This document shows positions 57,536 through 64,000 of a stretch of 64,000 nucleotides of DNA, piece after piece (position 1 is the stretch's first letter; each line of letters starts with the position of its first letter). The DNA is from Echinicola soli (GTDB lineage: Bacteria; Bacteroidota; Bacteroidia; Cytophagales; Cyclobacteriaceae), in the NCBI RefSeq assembly GCF_006575665.1, contig NZ_CP041253.1, forward strand, positions 2,331,001 to 2,395,000, read 5' to 3'. The position numbers and the translations under genes are program-made. The notes beneath the pieces are model-generated. The model did not search any database. It was given only the letters and a program-made list of their open reading frames with translations, and had not been told where the DNA came from.

Positions 57536-58429
57536 TTACAGGTATTTTTTGTAGAGGTTGTGCAGGATCCTAATGTCATTATTATTGAGGCCGGCTTCAA
57601 TATCCTTCTGGATAAAATGAAGTTTAAAGGCGCGGATGGCAGCATCCAGGTCACTTACATCATATCCGATGATTTTCAAGGCTTCCTTTGGCTTAAACGA
57701 AGTTGGGACAGGTTCCAGCATAACCGTCTCGGTTTTATAGTTTATTTCATCTGTTGGCACGGCGATGTCCATAAGCAAAAAATCATCATACCAAATGCCA
57801 AAGCCTTCTTCAGCAAGTTTTTTCCATGGGAAATGGGCACTGGGATCCACTTTTCTGGAAGGGGCAATGTCGGCATGCCCAATGAAGTTGGCCGTCGGGA
57901 TGTTATACCCTTCCTTCAATCTTTTTAAAAGCTTCAGCAGGCTTTCTATTTGGGCCTCAGCAAAAGGTTCACGGCCGTTATTGTCCAGTTCTATACCGAT
58001 GGAGGAGGAGTTCAGGTCGGTGTCATGGCCCCACATGCCTTTTCCTGCATGCCAGGATCTCAGGTAGTCATTGAGCATTTGGACCACGGCACCATCCCTG
58101 CCGATGACATAGTGGGAGCTGACCTGGCTATGTGGGACGGTAAAAGTGTGAATAGTCTGAGCCAGGGAATCTTGGGCGGTATGGTGGATGATGACAAAGT
58201 TAGGCTTTCTGATACTAAAGTTGGTAGTGCCTACCCAGAGGTCGTTGAGGCGAGTGGTGTCCGAAACGTCCTGTTTTACTGCTGGTGTGGCGGTGATTTT
58301 CTCCACTTGCGCTTCTACCTGCTTTTTATGGGCCTTATTGACATTCGCATAGGGTTTTGGACTGCACGAAAATAGCAGCATTCCTAGCGTGGAAAGCAGA
58401 AAAAGTGCTTGGCATTTACTGTAATTCAT
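57536..58429 (-). CDS. N-acetylmuramoyl-L-alanine amidase, AmpD/AmiD-like lipoprotein
   Basis: 297 residues from the ATG at 58429; the lipobox MLLFSC sets the Cys near residue 20. The Amidase_2 domain spans about 60-220: FVIIHHTAQDSL and SWHAGKGMWG give zinc ligands, SSIGIELDNNG the catalytic Glu region, and GHADIAPSRKVDPSAHFPW the last His and Asp. It removes stem peptides from muropeptides in the periplasm. It is placed upstream of the murK operon but with its own 133-base gap and motif. Confidence 0.9.
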   Translation of the reverse strand: MNYSKCQALFLLSTLGMLLFSCSPKPYANVNKAHKKQVEAQVEKITATPAVKQDVSDTTRLNDLWVGTTNFSIRKPNFVIIHHTAQDSLAQTIHTFTVPHSQVSSHYVIGRDGAVVQMLNDYLRSWHAGKGMWGHDTDLNSSSIGIELDNNGREPFAEAQIESLLKLLKRLKEGYNIPTANFIGHADIAPSRKVDPSAHFPWKKLAEEGFGIWYDDFLLMDIAVPTDEINYKTETVMLEPVPTSFKPKEALKIIGYDVSDLDAAIRAFKLHFIQKDIEAGLNNNDIRILHNLYKKYL

Positions 58430-58500
58430 AAAAGGGGGGCTAAGTGAGTAATGAATATACAAATATTGTAAAAAAAAGCAGGTATTGACTCACCGAAATC

Positions 58501-58506
58501 AGGGAT
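58501..58506. promoter_or_regulatory. Half operator before the amidase gene
   Basis: AGGGAT, preceded by GAAATC and followed by TTGA, matches the right half of the murK dyad and shares the ten bases AGGGATTTGA with it. The left half is degenerate. It lies 72 bases before the amidase start. Confidence 0.3.
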
Positions 58507-58526
58507 TTGATGGATAGTGTCTAGAT

Positions 58527-58721
58527 ATGAGTATTGAGACATCCCTCCTCGCCGCGGCGGGGAGGATAGGTGGGGTAGATTGGAGCAGGCAAGCACAATT
58601 CGTTATGGATGGTTACAGCTCTCGTTATAGCAAAAGTCCGGAGGAGTTTGAAAGGAATTGGTCTAAAATTCCATCTATGGAAAGATCAGTTATTACGATG
58701 TTTGACAATGAAAACCAATGA
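58527..58721 (+). CDS. Short hypothetical frame
   Basis: 64 codons from ATG to TGA between the amidase promoter and the response regulator's 3' end. The product is hydrophilic (SRQAQFVMDGYSSRYSKSPE) and not recognised. It could be a small gene, a decayed gene fragment or chance. The following 58722-58923 shows no gene. Confidence 0.25.
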   Translation: MSIETSLLAAAGRIGGVDWSRQAQFVMDGYSSRYSKSPEEFERNWSKIPSMERSVITMFDNENQ

Positions 58722-58923
58722 TTAATCCGGTCAACACTAATCAGGGATGTGCACGAAAACACGATGACCGTTTCCAAAAGGCCTTTTCAGCACAACCAGG
58801 ACAACAAACAATAAAAGGGATAATTGAGATGTGGCAGATATCATGTGCCAATGGGGCTTTCTAATGCGACGACTTTCTCATGGGGATGCCTTCGGCGCAG
58901 TGTCACACAATCTTCCAATTCAT

Positions 58924-59559
58924 TTAACTGATCAGTCTTCTTTTGTAAGCGTTATTGACCAGTTCAGCGGTGTTTTTGGCTTGTAATTTATACAGGAGAT
59001 TTTTGCGGTGGGTTTCTACGGTATTTTTACTGATAAAGAGCTTATCACCGATTTCCTGAGTGGTGAGGCCATTGGCAATACAACCCAGGACTTCCATTTC
59101 CCTTTCAGAGAGCTTTTCATAGAATTGGGTTTTGCCAGGATGCTTCATGAAGCTCGTGAGCAGGGTTTTGCTGACCTCTTCTCCCAGATAAGTGCCTCCT
59201 GAATGCAGGGTTTGGATGGCTTCTACCAAGTCGTTTTTACCTGTATTTTTAAGGATGTATCCTTGGGCGCCGGTTTTTAGCATATCAGAGATGAAGTGCC
59301 GGTCATTATGCATACTCAGCCCCAGGACTTTTAGTGCTTTATGGCATTTTAACAATTGCTTGGTGGCCTCTACCCCGTCCATCACGGGCATGTTGATGTC
59401 CATGATGACAATGTCCACTGGCTGATCCACACAATAATCCAATGCCTCTTTGCCGTTCAAAGCTTCACCCACCACCTTGATGCCCGGTATGTCACAGAGC
59501 ATGGCTTTCAGCCCATCTATAAACATGCGGTGGTCATCCGCTATCAATACATTGATCAT
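58924..59559 (-). CDS. NarL/LuxR-type response regulator
   Basis: 211 residues. Receiver with IADDHRMFIDGLKAML and phosphoacceptor Asp in DIVIMDINMPVMDG (about residue 54), and the Lys in YILKNTGKND. The GerE/LuxR HTH is LSEREMEVLGCIANGLTTQEIGDKLF and SKNTVETHRKNLLYKL. It is the natural partner class for HisKA_3 kinases such as the giant kinase at 48429-52541. The nearest dyad is about 200 bases upstream. Confidence 0.94.
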   Translation of the reverse strand: MINVLIADDHRMFIDGLKAMLCDIPGIKVVGEALNGKEALDYCVDQPVDIVIMDINMPVMDGVEATKQLLKCHKALKVLGLSMHNDRHFISDMLKTGAQGYILKNTGKNDLVEAIQTLHSGGTYLGEEVSKTLLTSFMKHPGKTQFYEKLSEREMEVLGCIANGLTTQEIGDKLFISKNTVETHRKNLLYKLQAKNTAELVNNAYKRRLIS

Positions 59560-59948
59560 GGCAAAGTAAATTAAGGTAAATGTTTCTGGCTATTTGTGAC
59601 AAATAATTAACATTAATTTACGATTTTTTAAAATAGAATTTACATTAGTGGTAGGTTGATAAATGCTGTAAAAGAGTGATTTCTACCTAAAAACCTGCTT
59701 TAGGTATGTTTTGAGGCCTATATTAATTATTGCCTTAAATTGGTAAAAAATGAAAAAATCACTGTTTTCAGGGATAAGGCATTTAGGTGAGATCAATCAT
59801 ATGAAAAAAACAAAAACCTTTAATTGATCTGGAGCTGAAGAAGCGGATTAATCAGATGTCAGATGCTGGCCCTTCGGCTCTGCTCAGGAACCTGCATCTG
59901 ACACCCTTTATTTATGTTATGTCTCTGTCACTCGATATATCTCCCCAC
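59560..59948. other. Regulatory/non-coding gap between hflC and the response regulator
   Basis: 389 bases. It holds the response regulator promoter on the left side, a dyad ACCTAAA-N7-TTTAGGT (59685-59705), the one-mismatch operator at 59758-59775, and a hairpin with ten-base arms TGTCAGATGC/GCATCTGACA (59857-59866, 59894-59903) that probably marks the end of the hflKC transcript. No gene seen. Confidence 0.5.
59758..59775. promoter_or_regulatory. Dyad operator copy upstream of the response regulator
   Basis: ATCACT-GTTTTC-AGGGAT differs from the SusC-upstream copy at one base (ATCCCT). It lies 199 bases before the response regulator start, consistent with autoregulation but rather distant. 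Confidence 0.4.
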
Positions 59949-60887
59949 TTAATCAAGTCTGTTCAGATACCGGAAGAATTCAGTATCGGTGGACAGGATG
60001 ATACTGGTGTTTTCATCGAGGGATTTTTCGAAGCTTTCCATGGTCCGGAGGAATTTATATAGATCCACCGCTTGTCTATTTTGATTATAAGCAGAGGCAT
60101 AAATGGCCGTGGCTTCGGCATCTGCGCGGCCTTTGATCTCTTCGGCTTCACGAAAGGCTTCGGATTGTATCTTGGCCAAGTCCCTTTCTTTGTTTCCTTG
60201 GATTTTACGGGCTTCCCCTTGGCCCTCGGAGCGGAACTGGTCAGCGATCCGGTTTCTTTCGCTGATCATTCTATCATACACCCTGTCTCGTACTTCGTTT
60301 ACATAATTCATGCGTTTGAATTTAAAATCCAATACCCTAACCCCGAGATCTGATGTCCGTTCATTGGCTTTGGACAGGACGATATCCTCGATTTTTTCCC
60401 GGCCTACGGAGATGTCTTCCAGGACTTCCAGCTCTTCCATAAATTGCGCCGTTACTTCCGGGTTCCGGTTGGAAGAGCGCACGACCTCCAGCAGGTCATG
60501 ATTGGCGATGGCATTGCGGGTTTCTCCATCCAAGATATCATCGAGTCTGGATTGTGCTGATCTTTCATCCTTCAGACGGATAAAGAACTGTAGTGGATTG
60601 GTGATTTCCCAGCGGGCGTATGTGTCCACAAAGATAAATTTTTTGTCCCTGGTCGGTACCTGGTTACGGTCACCGTCCCATTCTAGGTATCGTTTATCAA
60701 AGAACTGCACCTTTTGCAAAAAGGGTACTTTGAAGTTGATGCCAGGCGTGGTACGCGGTTCCCCTACAGGTTTGCCAAATTGGGTTACGATGGACTGTTG
60801 GGTTTCATCCATGATAAATACGGTGCCATTGACGGCAATAAGAAATATAATTCCCAATACTATGTATATAATAATTTGCTTTTTCAT
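59949..60887 (-). CDS. hflC: SPFH-domain membrane protein HflC
   Basis: 312 residues. One N-terminal helix (IIIYIVLGIIFLIAVNGTVF), then the SPFH/band 7 domain (QSIVTQFGKPVGEPRTTPGI, FFDKRYLEWDGDRNQVPTRD) and a C-terminal coiled coil. HflC with HflK forms the cage around FtsH that regulates membrane proteolysis. It overlaps hflK by 4 bases (ATGA). Confidence 0.94.
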   Translation of the reverse strand: MKKQIIIYIVLGIIFLIAVNGTVFIMDETQQSIVTQFGKPVGEPRTTPGINFKVPFLQKVQFFDKRYLEWDGDRNQVPTRDKKFIFVDTYARWEITNPLQFFIRLKDERSAQSRLDDILDGETRNAIANHDLLEVVRSSNRNPEVTAQFMEELEVLEDISVGREKIEDIVLSKANERTSDLGVRVLDFKFKRMNYVNEVRDRVYDRMISERNRIADQFRSEGQGEARKIQGNKERDLAKIQSEAFREAEEIKGRADAEATAIYASAYNQNRQAVDLYKFLRTMESFEKSLDENTSIILSTDTEFFRYLNRLD

Positions 60888-61861
60888 TTCTCTGTTCCTC
60901 CTTTTTTGTTCAGGTTTAATAGCGGCAAGACATTGTTGCCTTTTTCATCCACGATAACCTTGTTGCCCAGTTTGGGTAGTACTTTTTCCATGGTTTCTAA
61001 ATAAATCCGCTGCTTGGTCACCTCGGGAGCCTTACTATACGCCTCAAAAAGGGAGTTAAAACGATCCGCCTCCCCTTCGGCCCGGTTGACCCGGTTCAGG
61101 GCAAAAGCCTCCGCCAATTCGATTGTTTCCTGTGCCACTCCACGCGCTCTTGGGATCACACGGTTATATTCAGCCTCGGCCTGATTGATAAGGGTTTCCC
61201 TTTCCTGCTGGGCTTCATTGACCGCGTTGAAGGAAGGTTTTACTGGATCGGGTGGATTGACATCTTGTAGGACCACCTGATCCACCCGGATACCGTTTTC
61301 ATATTCATTGCAAAGTTCCTGAAGGAGTTGCTCCACACTGCTGGCGACCTCTTGCCTTCCCACTGTGAGTACTTCATTGACCGTCCTGTTACCTACGATT
61401 TTTCGCATGGCGGCCTCGGACATGTCTCGTAGTGTTTTGTCCGCATTTCTTACTTTAAAGAGATACTTGTACGAGTCAACGATCCTATACTGTACGACCC
61501 ATTCCACATCGGTCAGATTTAGGTCTCCGGTAAGCATAGTGGATTCGCCCTGATAGCCTTCCTTTACATAGTCTGACCGCTGTCCCGATGAAGTGGTACG
61601 AAACCCAAATTCCTGTTTGAGCTGCCGTTGTACTGGGATTTTATACATCTTTTCGATACCAAAAGGCAAAGTGAAATTAAGTCCGGGCTGTACCGTACGG
61701 TTAAACTTCCCCATTTGAATGACCACGCCTTCTTCTTCAGGCCCCACGGTATGGATGGCACTGAATGCTGCGATAATGATCACTAAACCCAAGATTATTT
61801 TTCTCAGGTTCCTTTTGATCATGTCGGGATCAATGTTGATGTTGAAATTTCTGTTGCTCAT
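60884..61861 (-). CDS. hflK: SPFH-domain membrane protein HflK
   Basis: 325 residues. A single helix (KIILGLVIIIAAFSAIHTV), then the SPFH domain (EEGVVIQMGKFNRTVQPGLN, LTGDLNLTDVEWVVQYRIVD) and a coiled coil with LQDVNPPDPVKPSFNAVNEA, the HflK-type conserved stretch. The Gly-rich N-terminus of proteobacterial HflK is missing. Partner of HflC. Confidence 0.94.
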   Translation of the reverse strand: MSNRNFNINIDPDMIKRNLRKIILGLVIIIAAFSAIHTVGPEEEGVVIQMGKFNRTVQPGLNFTLPFGIEKMYKIPVQRQLKQEFGFRTTSSGQRSDYVKEGYQGESTMLTGDLNLTDVEWVVQYRIVDSYKYLFKVRNADKTLRDMSEAAMRKIVGNRTVNEVLTVGRQEVASSVEQLLQELCNEYENGIRVDQVVLQDVNPPDPVKPSFNAVNEAQQERETLINQAEAEYNRVIPRARGVAQETIELAEAFALNRVNRAEGEADRFNSLFEAYSKAPEVTKQRIYLETMEKVLPKLGNKVIVDEKGNNVLPLLNLNKKGGTEK

Positions 61862-62010
61862 GAGTAGTATTTGTTTTTAAGCTGATGAAGGATCAATCTT
61901 CAAAAAATTATCCGAACGAGCACGGTGATAGTCACAAAATGTACGGTTTTTTTTAATGAAGCCTATTTAGCCCGGTTTTGGGAGGGTTCTTATAGTAGTG
62001 ATTTTGGAAT

Positions 62011-62028
62011 ATCCCTGTTTTCAGGGAT
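62011..62028. promoter_or_regulatory. Perfect dyad operator upstream of SusC-like receptor
   Basis: ATCCCT-GTTTTC-AGGGAT is a perfect dyad (also a 7-base-arm palindrome ATCCCTG/CAGGGAT), 147 bases before the SusC-like start, in the 313-base gap divergent to hflK. The same architecture occurs before murK. Nothing else is recognised in 61862-62174. Confidence 0.6.
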
Positions 62029-62174
62029 GGAATAAGCTGGTTTTTTAGGAAAATTTGACCAAAGAAAATAAGAAAAGAATAATGGTGGGCAATTGACAGT
62101 AAACCCAAATGGAGTAAACTCCCCGCTTTTATTCGGCTCTTAGCGAAAATCAATTCACTTAACTATTATCTAAA

Positions 62175-64000
62175 ATGTCAAACATGAAAAAACTTTTACG
62201 CTGTTTCTTAGGAGCGGTATGTTTTCTCCTGTTCCATTTTCAAGTACTTGCCCAGGCCGTGAATGTATCCGGTACGGTGACAAGTGCCGATGATGGAGGG
62301 ACTTTACCTGGAGCAAGTATCTTGGTGAAGGGGACCACCAGGGGTGTTACCACTGATGTGGACGGGAACTACCAGATCCAAGCTGAAAAAGGCGAAATTC
62401 TGGTCTTCAGCTTTATCGGAATGATCGCCCAAGAACGGGAGGTGGGTGACCAAAACTCCATCAATGTGGCCTTGGAGACCGAGGCCAAATCGCTCGATGA
62501 GGTGGTAGTGGTCGGCTACGGTACGCAGAAGCGAAGTGACCTTACAGGCGCGGTGTCCACGGTGGATACCAAGGTGCTCGAATCACGTCCTATTACCGAT
62601 GTTGGAAGGGGCCTGCAGGGGACCACACCTGGATTGACGATTACCACTCCAAGTGGTCAGATTGGCCAAAATCCACAGATGAGGTTACGGGGCATGACAG
62701 GTACATTGAGCAATTCAGGAGGGGCCCAGCCGTTGATCCTGGTGGATAATGTGGAGGTGCCGAACCTACAGCTGATCAATCCTGAAGATATTGAGTCTAT
62801 TTCAGTTCTTAAGGATGCAGCATCGGCTTCTATCTATGGATCAAGAGGTGCTTGGGGGGTGATCCTGATCACCACCAAAAGCGGTAAGAAAGGGGAAGCG
62901 CCCAAAGTGAGCTATTCCAATAACTTCTCTTGGGCGACACCTACTACGACTCCAGAAGTAGCTTCTGCGGCAGATGGTGCAGAAATGGCCCTTATTGCTA
63001 TTTCCAGAAGAGACCCTTCCCGAGATTATATTTCAGCTATCGGTATGAGGATAGACAGAGAGTCCATTGACCGGATCAGGGATTGGGATGCGCAGTATGG
63101 GGGAATGGACCTAGGAAATGAAATGGTATATGGACGGGATTTTGAAGAGAGAGACGGGGCATTGTATTTCTATCGGTCTTGGGATGCTGGTGATATGTTT
63201 ATGCGGGATTGGACACCCCAGCAAAAACATGATGTCTCCGTGTCCGGTGGCAGTGAAAAAACCAGCTACCGACTAGGGGTAGGTTATTTGGGTCAGAATG
63301 GTGTACTTAAAGTAAATCCGGATCAATTTAATCGTTACTCTGTCGACTTAAATGTCAATACTTCCGTAACGGATTGGATGGATGTACGCGGAAAGGTGCT
63401 GTACAGTAAGACCAAATTGACCAAGCCTTTTTACTTTTCCAGTGACACCTATGATCCATGGTATTATCTCTTCAGATGGCCAAAGATCTATCCGTATGGA
63501 ACCTATGAAGGCGAGCCGTTTAGAAGTGCACTTACAGAGGTACAGCAAGCCAAAATGAACGAGGAGAACACCTCGCTGAGCAGGATCAATCTCGGTACTA
63601 CAATCCGCCCAGTAAAAGGACTGAGCATAGATGCCAATTATACCTATGATGGTAATAATTACCATGAACATCGTACCGGGGGAGTTGTTTCTGGATATAA
63701 CTTTTGGGCTGGCCCCACTTTGGAAGCAGGTCCCTATACCAGTGCTTCTTACAATAGGGTAGAATATCGATCTTCCTGGAGCAATCGAAATGTAGGAAAA
63801 CTGTTTGGTACTTATGAAAAACAGTTGGGAGACCATGCATTGAAGTTTATGCTTGGTGGAGATATAGAAGCCTATGAATATTGGTACCAAAGTTCCCAAC
63901 GAAGGGACTTGATGGACTTGGACAAAGGAGAACTGGCTTTGGCCACAGGTGAGCAGTTTGTAGGAGGGGATAGGAATCAGTGGTCAACTGTTGGTGCTTT
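62175..64000 (+). CDS. SusC/RagA-family TonB-dependent receptor, 5' part
   Basis: The frame is open from ATG 62175 (or 62184) to the window edge, about 608 residues of a usual roughly 1000. Signal peptide LLRCFLGAVCFLLFHFQVLA; carboxypeptidase D-like domain (VSGTVTSADDGGTLPGASIL) about 30-105; TonB-region LDEVVVVGYGTQKRSDLTGA; plug with QPLILVDNVEVPN and SIYGSRGAWGVILITTKSG; then barrel strands. Such receptors import glycans or peptides with a SusD partner, expected beyond the edge. The dyad upstream may tie it to the cell-wall salvage genes. Confidence 0.95.
   Translation, partial: MSNMKKLLRCFLGAVCFLLFHFQVLAQAVNVSGTVTSADDGGTLPGASILVKGTTRGVTTDVDGNYQIQAEKGEILVFSFIGMIAQEREVGDQNSINVALETEAKSLDEVVVVGYGTQKRSDLTGAVSTVDTKVLESRPITDVGRGLQGTTPGLTITTPSGQIGQNPQMRLRGMTGTLSNSGGAQPLILVDNVEVPNLQLINPEDIESISVLKDAASASIYGSRGAWGVILITTKSGKKGEAPKVSYSNNFSWATPTTTPEVASAADGAEMALIAISRRDPSRDYISAIGMRIDRESIDRIRDWDAQYGGMDLGNEMVYGRDFEERDGALYFYRSWDAGDMFMRDWTPQQKHDVSVSGGSEKTSYRLGVGYLGQNGVLKVNPDQFNRYSVDLNVNTSVTDWMDVRGKVLYSKTKLTKPFYFSSDTYDPWYYLFRWPKIYPYGTYEGEPFRSALTEVQQAKMNEENTSLSRINLGTTIRPVKGLSIDANYTYDGNNYHEHRTGGVVSGYNFWAGPTLEAGPYTSASYNRVEYRSSWSNRNVGKLFGTYEKQLGDHALKFMLGGDIEAYEYWYQSSQRRDLMDLDKGELALATGEQFVGGDRNQWSTVGA

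Noticed and set aside
58743..58748. AGGGAT half site near 58.7 kb
   Set aside because: The partner half is absent at the right distance, and no gene start lies in range.
63348..63899. 183-codon antisense frame in the SusC-like gene
   Set aside because: It is fully opposite strongly supported receptor coding sequence and shows no domain.

Overview
The window reads as chromosomal DNA of a Bacteroidota member, most likely a Cytophagales/Cyclobacteriaceae type (Echinicola, Algoriphagus or Cyclobacterium-like). This rests on family content: a SusC-type TonB receptor, DUF4270 and Kelch lipoproteins, DUF2141, head-GIN (DUF2807) and six-bladed propeller lipoproteins, a Na+-NQR operon, LytS/LytTR pairs and TAnnTTTG-like promoter elements. 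The species call is inference. Most of the window is core metabolism; no phage, insertion sequence, CRISPR array, rRNA or tRNA was seen.

Layout. 0-8 kb: 3' part of katG, a convergent outer-membrane protein/DUF2141 pair, then a DUF4270-Kelch-LytS kinase-LytTR regulator run. 8-16 kb: clpS-recR, a sodium:solute symporter, an HTH regulator, mscS with an alkyltransferase-like gene, an SDR enzyme, small secreted proteins, a GreA-like protein and a META lipoprotein. 16-21 kb: thrABC preceded by a Thr/Ile-rich leader peptide that looks like a classical attenuator. 21-26 kb: a frameshifted HExxH lipoprotein, a small lipoprotein, and a blaI-blaR1 type pair with three identical-architecture operator dyads. 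26-38 kb: NRDE protein, YpdA-like reductase, histidine kinase, adenine deaminase, cmk-ispH, and nqrABCDE, which ends at a terminator with no nqrF. 38-46 kb: trxA, a dnaE carrying a fused N-terminal proofreading exonuclease, and a fused otsA-otsB. 46.1-47.3 kb is a non-coding patchwork of short repeats.

48-62 kb holds the most coherent system. A 1370-residue AAA-ATPase/TPR/GAF/histidine kinase and a NarL-type response regulator flank genes for cell-wall sugar salvage: an AmpD-like amidase, a MurNAc/GlcNAc-type kinase, murQ, a GHL10 glycosidase (the family of DigH/YddW) and a sodium:solute symporter. The order kinase-etherase-transporter resembles the murT-murK-murQ cluster described in Tannerella forsythia. 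An 18-bp dyad, ATCCCT-N6-AGGGAT, lies in front of the kinase/murQ operon, upstream of the response regulator (one mismatch) and upstream of the SusC receptor at the right edge, with a half site before the amidase. My proposal, untested, is that this two-component pair controls uptake and recycling of peptidoglycan fragments. hflKC lies between the regulator and the receptor.
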